A DNA stretch of 64,000 nucleotides from Anaerobacillus alkaliphilus (GCF_004116265.1 NZ_QOUX01000046.1:744001-808000), one strand, 5' to 3'. Shown: positions 1 through 9,382, counted from the stretch's first letter. Notes: generated by a model from the sequence alone, not told the origin. Program-made: numbers and translations.

Positions 1-169
1 TCTCCGCTGCTTCTTTAAATGTATAGGCATTGGCAACGAATGCCCGATCCTTTGACTGTTCAATAATTGTTCCAAAGCCAATGACTGCTATTGTAGCAAG
101 AATACCTAAGATTACGACGACAACCAATAGCTCAATTAAGGTCATCCCTTTATTATTCGTCTGTTTCAC
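1..169 (-). CDS. type IV prepilin-like protein, 3' part beyond window
   Basis: Only the first 56 codons are inside the window. The reading frame starts at a GTG (167-169) with an AAGGAG-type ribosome site about ten bases upstream, and the start lies inside the last codons of pilO (17-base overlap). The N-terminus has a short basic leader, then a class III cleavage site G|MTLIE with the conserved Glu at mature position 5, followed by a hydrophobic helix of about 20 residues. This is the hallmark of a type IV pilin or pseudopilin processed by the prepilin peptidase at 2505-3266. Whether it is a minor pilin or a second major pilin cannot be told from this fragment. Confidence 0.85.
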   Translation of the reverse strand, partial: MKQTNNKGMTLIELLVVVVILGILATIAVIGFGTIIEQSKDRAFVANAYTFKEAAE

Positions 170-863
170 TAGCCTTTTCTCCTTTTACTCGGTAAAACAG
201 CGGATTATACTTTTGATTATCTTGAGGATATGCTAGTACCGGTAAGTATTCACTGAACTCTTCTAATTCTGGTAAGTAGAATGTGGAGATCGATACTGAA
301 AAAGTAATATCATCCCCAGTTTGCTCAAGTAAAGTTACTTCAGGATAACCAGTAAATGATAGAGAATCTACTTTCGTCACCCGTTGTAATCGCTCAATAC
401 GCTCTAAAAACTGAACTAACTCTTCAAACCCTGGTGAAATGACTGACATATTGACAGTCACTTTTTCAACTCCCATAGGAGCTTGTCCCACTTCTTCCTC
501 TACTCCTTCGGTTTGAAGGCCTGTACCTGAGTATTCACTTGTAGCAAAACTATAACTAGTAATAAAACTATCAGAAAAAACCTCGGCTTTTTCTAAATCT
601 AGAATGAATTGATCTACTAACGGCAATACAGGAACTTTTCTTTGCAACGTTTTCACGTCGACATCCGACAACGATATAGGCACGTAGACGTTTTTTTCTA
701 CTGCCTCTAAGAGAGCTTTTTCAAACTTAAGTTGTTCCTCTGCAGCATTAATTGATTGATTTAATGGGGGAATAAAGAGAAAATATGCAGCTATGAGAGA
801 AATAACAACAAGGCTATTAATCAAAATCAGGATGCTGTTGTTTCTTAAGCTTTCTCGATTCAT
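153..863 (-). CDS. pilO: type IV pilus inner-membrane alignment protein PilO
   Basis: About 236 residues. One membrane helix lies near residues 10-31, followed by a short coiled coil and an extracytoplasmic domain of the PilO type. In the T4P machine PilO pairs with PilN and links PilM to the pilus base. An upstream in-frame ATG at 884 would overlap pilN. I chose the ATG at 863 because a strong AAAGGAGG lies eight bases before it, inside the last pilN codons, which suggests translational coupling. Assignment rests on position after pilM-pilN and on topology, because PilO sequences are poorly conserved. Confidence 0.82.
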   Translation of the reverse strand: MNRESLRNNSILILINSLVVISLIAAYFLFIPPLNQSINAAEEQLKFEKALLEAVEKNVYVPISLSDVDVKTLQRKVPVLPLVDQFILDLEKAEVFSDSFITSYSFATSEYSGTGLQTEGVEEEVGQAPMGVEKVTVNMSVISPGFEELVQFLERIERLQRVTKVDSLSFTGYPEVTLLEQTGDDITFSVSISTFYLPELEEFSEYLPVLAYPQDNQKYNPLFYRVKGEKASETDE

Positions 864-864
864 T

Positions 865-1470
865 TTAATTGCCTCCTTTGTCATCCTTTATTTTTATCGC
901 TTCTCGATTTACATCAATCGTAAAGTTTCCAATATATCTAGGCAAATAACGAAAACGTTCTTCAAGCTCTTGATCTTCTCTCTCATCAGTTACCTCTGAA
1001 ACCGATAACTGCTGAAGTGTTGCTTTACCAACATACGTTGACTCGTTTAAGCGACTTAAATACGCCGCTGCCTCACGAGGAGAATCAAACTGAATGGTCA
1101 CTGAAACCGTACCTTGGTCATTATATTGATAATTCATAAAAAAGCCACGCTGTGGTAGTAATGAGACAAAATGATTTAGTAGATAAACTGTAGAGATATG
1201 CTGACTCTCAATCCACTCTATTTTGTCTTGTAATTCTACTAGTATATCTGTTGGAGCTTCTTCTAGATTTGCTTGCTCGGCGATTTCCCGGAGCTTGATG
1301 ACCATTTCGGTTTCATTTTGGATGGTAGCGAGACTCATTTTTTTACTATCATAAATAAAATACCCACTAATGAAAAAAACAAGGGCTGTTGCTAAGATTG
1401 TTGCTGTAATAATGATTGCTTTTAAACTTCGCTTTGGTTTTTGTGGAAGTAGATTAATATCAACAAGCAT
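865..1470 (-). CDS. pilN: type IV pilus assembly protein PilN
   Basis: 201 residues. The N-terminus carries the INLLP motif (residues 5-9), the cytoplasmic peptide that docks into PilM in characterised T4P systems. It is followed by one membrane helix (about residues 18-40) and an extracytoplasmic coiled-coil and ferredoxin-like region. The gene lies 3 bases downstream of pilM and one base upstream of pilO, as in typical pilMNO operons. Confidence 0.9.
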   Translation of the reverse strand: MLVDINLLPQKPKRSLKAIIITATILATALVFFISGYFIYDSKKMSLATIQNETEMVIKLREIAEQANLEEAPTDILVELQDKIEWIESQHISTVYLLNHFVSLLPQRGFFMNYQYNDQGTVSVTIQFDSPREAAAYLSRLNESTYVGKATLQQLSVSEVTDEREDQELEERFRYLPRYIGNFTIDVNREAIKIKDDKGGN

Positions 1471-1473
1471 TCG

Positions 1474-2457
1474 TTACACCTCTTTTAAAAGCAAGCCAAG
1501 TGGTAAATGGTAACGATAAGGAATGCTTTCACCTTTTGTTAATTTAAACTCATCATCCGTTAAAGAAATGATGTTTATACTGGTCATTTCTGCTAGCTTC
1601 TCTTTAATATAATCTAAATAAGGGTGATCACCAGTAACTAAAATTTTCGTTACTTCAGCATTACCTTGATTTATCGAAAATTTATAAAAGTTGATGACAC
1701 GTTCTATCTCTAAGAAGTTGTCTTGCAAATTGCCAGTCATCTTCTCGACGTTTTGACAATAAATCGCTAGATCTCCATTATCGTCTAATTTCTCTGACCA
1801 CAAATTGTCAAGATCAACGATGTTTAAATGCCTCATAAACACCGGTTTATGCTGATGAAAAATGCTGAGATTAATAGAGTTAATAGAAACTTGCAGCAAT
1901 AAAAGGTGTTCATTAGGTTTAGATAGGTCTAAATAATGATACAGCCGATAAGAGGCCAACGAAGATAAATCAGCAACTACTGGTTTTAACTGGACTGTCT
2001 CTAACAACTGCTCATATTCTAGTACCGTTTTTTCGGGCGAAGCAAAAAGTAATATCTCTTTTTTATCCTCTATTTCACCAAGTATGTGATAGTCAAAGAT
2101 TGGATCCTCAAATGGCAAATGAATGGATGTGCCAATTTCAAAAAATAGATAGCCTTTTATTTCATCATCAGCAACGTCTTTAGGGATAGAAACCTTGCGA
2201 AACAGAACGGTCGAATCAGGTACAAGAAAATTAACGTTGCGTTTCTTGAGACCCCAGTTTTCAACGCATTCCTCTAAGATATTGATTAAACTGTCTCTAT
2301 TGACAATCTTTCCATCACGAATAAGCCCAGCAGGAAGGTATCTTTCACCAAACTCCTTAATAGACTGAAGATTGTTCGCTTTACTATCAACGTAACGAAT
2401 CACATGATCCTTTATGATGATATTTACTGGTGGTTTCTTACCAAAAAGAAATGCCAT
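1474..2457 (-). CDS. pilM: type IV pilus actin-like ATPase PilM
   Basis: 327 residues, soluble and without a signal peptide, matching the usual PilM size. The family pattern is visible: an early 'RYVD' strand after the basic start, the 'FRKVSIP' segment near residue 90, then a block ending in 'PFEDPIFDYHIL' and a late 'LVTGDHPYLDYI' segment, which corresponds to a nucleotide-binding loop of the actin-like fold. PilM is the cytoplasmic ring component that binds the N-terminus of PilN. The gene is first of the tight pilMNO group and lies 47 bases after the prepilin peptidase gene. Confidence 0.88.
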   Translation of the reverse strand: MAFLFGKKPPVNIIIKDHVIRYVDSKANNLQSIKEFGERYLPAGLIRDGKIVNRDSLINILEECVENWGLKKRNVNFLVPDSTVLFRKVSIPKDVADDEIKGYLFFEIGTSIHLPFEDPIFDYHILGEIEDKKEILLFASPEKTVLEYEQLLETVQLKPVVADLSSLASYRLYHYLDLSKPNEHLLLLQVSINSINLSIFHQHKPVFMRHLNIVDLDNLWSEKLDDNGDLAIYCQNVEKMTGNLQDNFLEIERVINFYKFSINQGNAEVTKILVTGDHPYLDYIKEKLAEMTSINIISLTDDEFKLTKGESIPYRYHLPLGLLLKEV

Positions 2458-2504
2458 TCATTCTTCCCCCTAAAACATATACGTCTACTATATTATATCG
2501 CTTT

Positions 2505-3266
2505 TTATGAAAAGGTTAATAGTGTAAGATACCAGCCAATAACTTCCTGTCCAAAAAAATAAGCTATAAGAGCCCCAACAGCAATAAATGGACCAAAAGG
2601 AATTGGTTTCCCTCTTTTTACTTTTTTCAAAAGGATACCAACTAAACCAACAATTGAACCTAAAAAGGCTGCAAAAAACAAGGTCAAGAGTGTTGCTTGA
2701 AGACCTAAAGCAATTCCAAGCACTCCAAACAACTTGATATCTCCCCCGCCCATGCCACCTTTCGAAACAACAGCGATGGCGTAGAGAAGGAAAAAGCCAA
2801 CGAAAGCACCGGCAATTGGACTCCACCACGGATCCATTGGCCCAAGTACTCTGCCTAAAATGAATAAAGGCAGGAAAAATAACAGGACACGGTCTGGAAT
2901 AATCATATAATGAAGATCAGAAACAAAGATGATAATTAATAATGAAATAAGTAAAAGTGCGATAAGTAATTCGAATGACCAGCCAACAAAGATTGGCGAG
3001 ATTGCAAACAATATACCTGTCGTTAATTCAAAAACAGGATAAATTGGTGATATCCTCGTTTTACAATGACGACATTTGCCACGAAAAGCTAGATATGAGA
3101 ATACTGGAAAAAGGTCGATAAAACGAAGCCGCTCATTGCACGAAGGGCAATGAGACGGCGGTTTCAATATTGACTGACCTTTAGGTATTCGTAATCCAAC
3201 TACGTTGTAAAATGACCCTAGGATGAGACCTAGGAGGAAAAGGTAGATGTGGAGTATGATTTCCAT
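2505..3266 (-). CDS. pilD: prepilin peptidase / N-methyltransferase (A24 family)
   Basis: 253 residues with about seven to eight membrane helices. The N-terminal methyltransferase-type domain has two Cys pairs (C40/C43 and C65/C68) typical of the zinc-binding form. The two catalytic aspartates of A24 aspartic peptidases are visible: D117 in 'SDLHYMIIPD' and D176 in 'GGGDIKLFG'. It should cleave and N-methylate the prepilins at 1-169, 3308-3814, 11663-12295 and 12267-12917. It sits between the major pilin and pilM. In Bacillus subtilis the homologue is ComC, part of competence, but the context here is a T4P operon. Confidence 0.95.
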   Translation of the reverse strand: MEIILHIYLFLLGLILGSFYNVVGLRIPKGQSILKPPSHCPSCNERLRFIDLFPVFSYLAFRGKCRHCKTRISPIYPVFELTTGILFAISPIFVGWSFELLIALLLISLLIIIFVSDLHYMIIPDRVLLFFLPLFILGRVLGPMDPWWSPIAGAFVGFFLLYAIAVVSKGGMGGGDIKLFGVLGIALGLQATLLTLFFAAFLGSIVGLVGILLKKVKRGKPIPFGPFIAVGALIAYFFGQEVIGWYLTLLTFS

Positions 3267-3307
3267 GGGATCAAGTCCTTTTAACTATCTAAGTTATTTA
3301 AATTTAA

Positions 3308-3814
3308 CTATTTTACTTGTGTTCTATCTAAGCTAGCCTCTGCAACTGGATTATCACCATCTCTAACTCCTCGAGTACCATTAAATAATCTAACTGTGTA
3401 TTCATACTGATTAGTAGTAGTATTTCTAGTAACCACAACGTAAGAAGCTCCTCGGTCATTTGCGCTTGTTCCGTATAAGGTTTTAGCATCTGTTGCATCT
3501 GCCATCATTGAATACGTTCCGTTATCAGGATCTTTTGGTAATTCAATGTAACCTTGCTTAACAAGATATCTAAGAGATATTTTTAATCCATCTGTATGAT
3601 TTGCTTGAGTTTGCAATGCTTTCTCTGATGTCATCGCCAACTTGGCAGCACTTATCATTTGCGTAGCATTTGCCACATGCGCATCCTTCTTACTATTATC
3701 AATCAATCCCCCAACACTTGGTACTGCAATTGCAGCGATAATTCCTAAAATAACTACTACTACTAGTAACTCAATTAATGTTAAACCACGTTGATCTTTT
3801 AATCTTTTTAACAT
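3308..3814 (-). CDS. pilA: type IV major pilin (prepilin)
   Basis: 168 residues. A ten-residue basic leader ends in Gly10, followed by LTLIE with Glu at mature position 5, then a long hydrophobic helix and a globular region of about 110 residues. No Cys pair is visible, so there is no disulfide D-loop as in Gram-negative pilins. A longer frame reaches back to 3862, but the ATG at 3814 has a GAGGG site at proper spacing and gives a normal leader. Position after pilB-pilT-pilC and before the peptidase makes it the best candidate for the main pilus subunit, which is inference. Confidence 0.9.
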   Translation of the reverse strand: MLKRLKDQRGLTLIELLVVVVILGIIAAIAVPSVGGLIDNSKKDAHVANATQMISAAKLAMTSEKALQTQANHTDGLKISLRYLVKQGYIELPKDPDNGTYSMMADATDAKTLYGTSANDRGASYVVVTRNTTTNQYEYTVRLFNGTRGVRDGDNPVAEASLDRTQVK

Positions 3815-3938
3815 GTTAAATCCCTCGCTTTTTAAGTTTGTTAGTAAATATAAAAAAACCACTCACGATTACTCAATCCCTATCTGCAGTTTTAATTAGG
3901 AGGATATTTCTTATGATGTAAAATGATAGCTTGTCCTT

Positions 3939-4062
3939 CTATTTAACTGGTTTTAGCTCATGAATAATTGTAAACTGGCCGGTTGCACTACTAGCTCCAG
4001 ATCATCAAAGTGCCCATATTGTAGATGATCTTTCTTCACTTCCAAGTCTATTGTACTACAAA
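3939..4062 (-). pseudogene. possible relic of the 3' end of an exported-protein gene
   Basis: Between pilC and the major pilin there are 284 bases without an intact gene. Read on the minus strand, one frame gives about 20 protein-like residues ('LEVKKDHLQYGHFDDL'). The next frame then continues with 'GASSATGQFTIIHELKPVK' and a stop at 3939-3941. A single missing base near 3991-3996 would join them. No start codon or ribosome site is visible. A perfect 8-base inverted repeat (3999-4006 and 4024-4031) lies in the same stretch. This is a weak call from amino-acid texture only. Confidence 0.25.
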
Positions 4063-4098
4063 AATTAGATACATTGTACTATTTTTCTACTATTTTCA

Positions 4099-5304
4099 CT
4101 AAATTTCGGAATAGATTTGAAACATCGGTACCATGATCGCAATAACGATTGTACCAACGATGGCCGCTAAGAACACAATCATTAATGGCTCGATTAAAGA
4201 CTTTAACCGATCAGTGGCATTTTCTACTTCTGTTTCATAAAAATCGGCGACTTTTGATAACATTTGATCTAGAGAACCTGTTTCTTCGCCAATCGCAATC
4301 ATCTGAACAACTAAAGGTGGAAACACCCAATGATCTCGCATCGGCTCAGTTAATGGCAAACCGGCCTCTAATGATCTTCGTGATTTTTGCAATGTTCTTG
4401 CAATCACTTCATTTTCGACGACTTTCTCGACAATCGCAATTGCTTGTAAAATTGGTACAGAACTTGAAAATAATGAACTTAATGTTCGTGCCATTCGGGC
4501 CAGTGCTGCCTTTTGTAGCATTTTTCCGAAGATTGGCAGTCTAAGAATTGCAAAATCTAAATAGTATTTACTAGTTGGTTTGCTTTTGACTACTAGGAAG
4601 GCTACATAGAGCCCGATTGCTAGGATAATAAACAGCCACCAAGACGATTGAACAAACTCACTTGCACTTAAGACAAATACAGTAATTGCAGGTAATTCAC
4701 CACCAAAGCTAAGCAACATATTAGCGAACGTTGGTACAACCGTTGTTAAGAGAAAGATCACAACAAATATCGCTATGAACCCAATAACTGTCGGATATGC
4801 CATCGCAGAGAATACCTTTTGCCTTGTTTGGTACTGCTTTTCAAAGTGATCAGCAAGACGTTCTAATGCTTCATCAATCGTTCCACTTGCTTCTCCAGCG
4901 CGCATCATATTAATAAACATCGGCGGAAAGATCTTTTTATGCTTTGCCGCACTATCTGAAAATGGATTTCCAGCGCGAATATCTTCCTCAACTTCTGCAA
5001 GTGCTTTCCTTAGGTATTTACTCTCCGTTTGCTTAGACAAAATATTCGTTGCATCAACTAAGGTGACACCTGCTTTTAACAGGGTTGAAAACTGTCGCAA
5101 ATAAATGACAAAATCTTGGTATTTAACAGGGTTTCCGATGACTATATCTTTCCGGAAGACCGATTCCTTTACTTCCGAAATTTGAGTGACTGCAACACCA
5201 CGTTCTCGTAATTTTGCTATTACATCTCGCTTCGTGTTGCCATTAATCATTCCTGTTTGCTTTTTTCCAGAACGAGTACGACCTTCAAATTGAAATTGTG
5301 CCAT
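4099..5304 (-). CDS. pilC: type IV pilus platform protein PilC (T2SF family)
   Basis: 401 residues with the duplicated T2SF/GspF domain architecture: a cytoplasmic N-terminal part (from 'FEGRTRSGKKQTGMI'), a first T2SF domain, membrane helices near residues 165-200 and 215-245, a second T2SF domain, and a final membrane helix. The 'MIAIGEETGSLDQML' segment of the second domain and 'MMRAGEASGTIDEAL' of the first are the family signature. It is the inner-membrane platform on which PilB and PilT act. It lies one base after pilT. Confidence 0.95.
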   Translation of the reverse strand: MAQFQFEGRTRSGKKQTGMINGNTKRDVIAKLRERGVAVTQISEVKESVFRKDIVIGNPVKYQDFVIYLRQFSTLLKAGVTLVDATNILSKQTESKYLRKALAEVEEDIRAGNPFSDSAAKHKKIFPPMFINMMRAGEASGTIDEALERLADHFEKQYQTRQKVFSAMAYPTVIGFIAIFVVIFLLTTVVPTFANMLLSFGGELPAITVFVLSASEFVQSSWWLFIILAIGLYVAFLVVKSKPTSKYYLDFAILRLPIFGKMLQKAALARMARTLSSLFSSSVPILQAIAIVEKVVENEVIARTLQKSRRSLEAGLPLTEPMRDHWVFPPLVVQMIAIGEETGSLDQMLSKVADFYETEVENATDRLKSLIEPLMIVFLAAIVGTIVIAIMVPMFQIYSEI

Positions 5305-5305
5305 C

Positions 5306-6346
5306 TTACTGCTCCCTTTCTACTAGGTAAGGAGCTGCAACTTCTTTTGAGATCAACTCTTGCTGTATTAAGCTCTTGATCGACATTTCTAATGTATGCA
5401 TCCCGTTTGCTTTACTTGTTTGCATAATATTATGGATTTGATGGATCTTTTCATTTCGGATTAAATTGGCAATCGCCGAGTTATTGATTAAAATTTCAGT
5501 TGCTGCACAACGTCCTGTTTTATCTATTGTTGGGAATAATCGTTGAGAGACGATCGCTTTTAATACAGACGCTAATTGAATTCGAATTTGCGGTTGTTGA
5601 CTTGGCGGAAATACATCAATGACTCGGTCTATGGTTGCAGGAGCATCAGTTGTATGTAATGTTCCTAAAACTAAATGACCTGTTTCCGCTGCTGTAATGG
5701 CCGTACTAATCGTTTCTAAGTCGCGCATTTCTCCCACCAAAATGACATCAGGATCTTGTCTAAGTGCCGCTCTTAATGCATTGGCAAAATTATTCGTATC
5801 AAAGCCAACCTCGCGTTGGTTAATGATGCAATAATGGTGCTTATGCAAATATTCGATCGGATCTTCAAGTGTCATAATATGCTTTCTAGAAGTATGGTTT
5901 AAATAATCAATAATTGCTGCAAGCGTTGTAGACTTCCCACTTCCAGTTGGTCCTGTTACTAGGATTAACCCTTGGGGAATTGTCGCAACTTTCTTTAGTA
6001 TTTCTGGCATATTTAATTCTTCTAACGATGGAATTTTGGTTGGAATTATTCGAATTGCCAAACTAACACATGAGCGTTGGTGATAGGCATTAATCCGAAA
6101 GCGCGAAACATTTGGAATTCCATAAGAAAAATCAATCTCACCACGATCTTTAAAGGTATCCTTTAATTGGTTAGAGAGTAAGGCCATGGCCATTTCTTCT
6201 GTATCGTTAGGCTTAAGGACTTCTTTGCCATATTGCTTTAAATCACCATTAATTCTCATGATTGGCGGAACTCCAACTGTTAAGTGAAGATCAGATGCCT
6301 TTAATTCAAAAGCTGCCTTCATTAATAGTTCAATTCGCTCTTTCAT
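5306..6346 (-). CDS. pilT: type IV pilus retraction ATPase PilT
   Basis: 346 residues, full PilT length. The PAS-like N-terminal domain starts with 'ASDLHLTVG'. Walker A GPTGSGKS is at residues 132-139, the Asp box and Walker B region contain 'RQDPDVILVGEMRD', the His box 'TGHLVLGTLHTTDA' follows, and the C-terminal 'NLIRNEKIHQI' stretch matches the AIRNLIRE motif needed for retraction. Its presence means pili here are probably retractable, allowing twitching motility or DNA uptake. It sits 26 bases after pilB and one base before pilC. Confidence 0.95.
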   Translation of the reverse strand: MKERIELLMKAAFELKASDLHLTVGVPPIMRINGDLKQYGKEVLKPNDTEEMAMALLSNQLKDTFKDRGEIDFSYGIPNVSRFRINAYHQRSCVSLAIRIIPTKIPSLEELNMPEILKKVATIPQGLILVTGPTGSGKSTTLAAIIDYLNHTSRKHIMTLEDPIEYLHKHHYCIINQREVGFDTNNFANALRAALRQDPDVILVGEMRDLETISTAITAAETGHLVLGTLHTTDAPATIDRVIDVFPPSQQPQIRIQLASVLKAIVSQRLFPTIDKTGRCAATEILINNSAIANLIRNEKIHQIHNIMQTSKANGMHTLEMSIKSLIQQELISKEVAAPYLVEREQ

Positions 6347-6372
6347 TTCTCCACCTACTCTCAGTAAAAAAA

Positions 6373-8028
6373 TTACTCCGTAACAACACGAAGAATTTCC
6401 TCTGTTGTCGTCAATCCTTGTTTCACTTTGATTAAACCATCATCAACCAGAAAGATCGTACCTACCTTCATCGCATAATCACGAATTTCGTGAACGGGAC
6501 GGTTGTTCATGATCATTTTCTGGATCGCATCATCAATGACCAAAATCTCATGAATTGCTAAACGTCCTTTGTAACCAGTCATATTACACGTTGGGCAACC
6601 TTTACCTTTATAGACTTTCTCAGCTTTAATACCACGCTTCGCAAAGATTTGGGTTTCCCGAACAGTAAGCTCTTGTTCTGTTTTGCAGTCACGACAAATT
6701 CGTCTAACTAGACGCTGAGCAACAATTCCTGTTACAGATGAAGCTACTAGAAACGGTTCAAGGCCCATATCAACTAATCTCGTAACTGTACTTATCGTAT
6801 CATTCGTGTGTAATGTACTTAAGACTAGATGCCCAGTTAAAGATGCTCTTATGGAGATTTCAGCCGTCTCTTTATCTCGAATTTCTCCGACCATAACAAC
6901 GTCCGGATCTTGACGAAGTATTGCACGTAATCCTTTAGCAAACGTCATTCCGACATTGGCATTTACTTGAATTTGATTTATACCTTCAAGTTGGTATTCA
7001 ACCGGATCTTCTACAGTGATAATATTTACCTCTTCACTATTTAACTTGTTTAATGCTGCATATAGAGTCGAGGATTTCCCAGAGCCAGTTGGCCCTGTGA
7101 TTAAAACAATCCCTGTTGGTCGTTTAATCATGCTCATAAAGCGTTGATAATTAATTTTGTTAAACCCGAGTTTATCAATATCATTTAAGGAATTCCCTAA
7201 ATCTAAGATCCTCATTACTACTTTTTCACCATAAACCGTTGGAAGAGTAGAAACACGCAAATCAATTGGATGAAAATCAATCGAAGCCTTTATCCGTCCA
7301 TCTTGAGGAACACGAGTTTCAGTAATGTTAAGGTTTGACATAATCTTAATTCGGGCAATGAGCATATTTTGCATGTGTTTTGGAAGTGTCCGTTCTGTCT
7401 TTAACACTCCATCAATTCGATACCTTATTGCGACTTTTGTCTCCTGAGCATCAAAGTGAATATCACTAGCCTTTTGTTGAACTGCTCGTTGTAGAATTTG
7501 ATTGACTAATTTAACAATTGGTGAGTCTTCATTTGTGACCGTTTCTTCTTGCTCTTTTTCGATCTGTTTTGATTCCATTAACTCTTCCACAGAGTCATCA
7601 AAATCATAATACTTATTAATTGCCCGGAGGATATCATCTTTTGTCGCAATCGCAGCTTCAATCTGAAAACCAGTTGATAGCCGTAGATCATCTATGACGA
7701 AGAAATCCATAGGATCAGCCATTGCCACAAGAATTTTATCGCCTTCTTGTTTTAGTGGCATAATTAAATTTCTTGTTGCCGTATCTTTTGGAATAAATGA
7801 AGTCATTTTAGGATCAATAGGATAACGATATAAACTCACATGCGGTATTCCTAATTGGAACTCCAAGACTTCGATTAACTGTTGTTCCGTAATAAAGCCT
7901 TGTTGTAAGAGTGCGTCACCAAGCTTTTGCTTTTCTGTTTTTTCCTTTAAAGCCTGCTGCAACTGTTCCTCTGTAATTAGTCCCGCTTCTACTAATATAT
8001 CACCTAGCCGTTTACGAACTTTTGACAT
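6373..8028 (-). CDS. pilB: type IV pilus extension ATPase PilB with MshEN domain
   Basis: 551 residues. The N-terminus carries two successive 'RLGDxLVxxGxI..' type motifs (residues 7-30 and 35-60), the MshEN signature that binds cyclic-di-GMP in characterised homologues. Next comes the secretion ATPase core: 'KASDIHFDAQ', Walker A at 312-319, 'RQDPDVVMVGEIRD', and 'TGHLVLSTLHTNDT'. A tetracysteine zinc motif (CRDC ... CPTC) follows. This is the polymerising motor. It begins the pilBTC block and follows the VanW-like gene by 14 bases. Confidence 0.95.
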   Translation of the reverse strand: MSKVRKRLGDILVEAGLITEEQLQQALKEKTEKQKLGDALLQQGFITEQQLIEVLEFQLGIPHVSLYRYPIDPKMTSFIPKDTATRNLIMPLKQEGDKILVAMADPMDFFVIDDLRLSTGFQIEAAIATKDDILRAINKYYDFDDSVEELMESKQIEKEQEETVTNEDSPIVKLVNQILQRAVQQKASDIHFDAQETKVAIRYRIDGVLKTERTLPKHMQNMLIARIKIMSNLNITETRVPQDGRIKASIDFHPIDLRVSTLPTVYGEKVVMRILDLGNSLNDIDKLGFNKINYQRFMSMIKRPTGIVLITGPTGSGKSSTLYAALNKLNSEEVNIITVEDPVEYQLEGINQIQVNANVGMTFAKGLRAILRQDPDVVMVGEIRDKETAEISIRASLTGHLVLSTLHTNDTISTVTRLVDMGLEPFLVASSVTGIVAQRLVRRICRDCKTEQELTVRETQIFAKRGIKAEKVYKGKGCPTCNMTGYKGRLAIHEILVIDDAIQKMIMNNRPVHEIRDYAMKVGTIFLVDDGLIKVKQGLTTTEEILRVVTE

Positions 8029-8042
8029 GGTAATCCTCCAAT

Positions 8043-9368
8043 TTAATACCCTTTAGTTTCTTCGCTCGAGTCAGTTTCAGAAGATTGTTCATCTACTTCT
8101 TTTCCCTCTGGCTCTTCCGCAATCTCACCAGTCTCATTTTCAATGTCAGAACCTGGGTTTGTTATGCCAAAATCGTATTGGTAATCAGAGGATAACGGTT
8201 CCTCTTTTTTTATTAAACTTCTAATTTCAATACGGTGAGCAGGTCGGTAAAAATCTTCTGAAATTAGCTCTGAAAATAGTAAACTATTATTAGAACTAAA
8301 TGTCTTTCTTAGTACATTGACAGCAAATCCAGATTGTCCCGGGTTAACTATCTCCCGTTCTCCTTCAGCAACAAGTGCTGAAAACTGTAAAACCGTCTTT
8401 GGATCAAATGATTGTTCATTTTCTCTTTCAACACGGACTTTTGTTTCAAGAGGATAACCTACAATTACAAGGTGCATAAAGTCTGGATGTAGATTAATCT
8501 CGACTGTGTAAGGAATATAATTTGGATTATAAAATCTTAGGTCATTACTAGGGTATGAGACAAACGCTTCAAAACCTAACTCACTATAATCAGGTAAAGT
8601 TTGATCAATATGCCTTTCAACGATTTCAAAATTCGTTGAAAGAAGCGCTGTATACAAAGCAGTTGCCACTACATTCATTTCATATGACTGATTTTTGGCA
8701 GTATCAGCAACCATTGTAAAAAATGAGGTGGTTTGCCTTGGCTCTAGTATCGTTCCACTAACAGCGGTTGCCAACTGCTTTAACGTTTCACTATTAGTAA
8801 AATTAGCTATATAGGCTTCTGAAACAACCACTTTCTGATCCTGGTAGGTTGCTAAAATATAATCATGTATATTTACTTGAAGATCTTCTTGTTTAAGCGA
8901 CCTAGCATAAGCTTGCAGATCATTATAGAGCAAGTCCAGATCGATTTTTTCAACAAGGTTAACGCTCGATAGTTGATGTAACATCTCATCTACCGTCCCC
9001 TCATTAATAGATACAAAGAGAGGAGCAATGTTGTTTGTTTTGGCATATTGAATTGAACCATCAATATCAAAGAAAAAAAGCGGTGCAGCAACATTTACAC
9101 TAAGATTATCTTTATAGAGAAAAGAAACCGCATTGGTCGCTTTCCACCCTTCGGTTTCCTCTCTTAATACTTTCGTAGCCTCTTCAATCGTCATTTCTCC
9201 AATGGAAATGTTAGCAACTCTTGTATTTTTGTCAAGAAGAGTTGACGGTGGAAATACTGTGCTGTATGCAAAGCTTCCACCGTAGGTAAATCCAATCAAT
9301 AGTGCAGTGCTGATAAAAAGAGTGATAAATGATACAGTTGTTGTCTTAATTAGTTGATTGGAAGTCAA
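8043..9368 (-). CDS. VanW-like family surface protein in pil operon
   Basis: 441 residues. An N-terminal membrane anchor or uncleaved signal lies near residues 12-36, then a domain starting 'NISIGEMTIEEAT', the pattern of the peptidoglycan-binding-like domain found before VanW. The middle third matches VanW texture: 'GTILEPRQTTSFF', an alanine-rich helix, 'NFEIVERHIDQTLPDY' and 'DLRFYNPNYIPYTVEI'. The usual GGG-C-Q motif is replaced by 'QSYEMNVVATALY', so the family's conserved Cys is missing. The C-terminus (about 45 residues) is very acidic. It probably acts outside the membrane, perhaps at the cell wall around the pilus. Function is inferred from context only. Confidence 0.75.
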   Translation of the reverse strand: MTSNQLIKTTTVSFITLFISTALLIGFTYGGSFAYSTVFPPSTLLDKNTRVANISIGEMTIEEATKVLREETEGWKATNAVSFLYKDNLSVNVAAPLFFFDIDGSIQYAKTNNIAPLFVSINEGTVDEMLHQLSSVNLVEKIDLDLLYNDLQAYARSLKQEDLQVNIHDYILATYQDQKVVVSEAYIANFTNSETLKQLATAVSGTILEPRQTTSFFTMVADTAKNQSYEMNVVATALYTALLSTNFEIVERHIDQTLPDYSELGFEAFVSYPSNDLRFYNPNYIPYTVEINLHPDFMHLVIVGYPLETKVRVERENEQSFDPKTVLQFSALVAEGEREIVNPGQSGFAVNVLRKTFSSNNSLLFSELISEDFYRPAHRIEIRSLIKKEEPLSSDYQYDFGITNPGSDIENETGEIAEEPEGKEVDEQSSETDSSEETKGY

Positions 9369-9382
9369 AGGTATAGACCTCC

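Noticed and set aside
2488-2829. 113-codon minus-strand ORF overlapping the prepilin peptidase gene
   Set aside because: It is an alternative frame of a well-supported family gene, rich in Trp/Cys/Phe, with no ribosome site.
3815-4098. Possible cyclic-di-GMP riboswitch before the pilin gene
   Set aside because: Such switches precede pilA in some clostridia, but I could not find the conserved GEMM core sequences in order on the minus strand.
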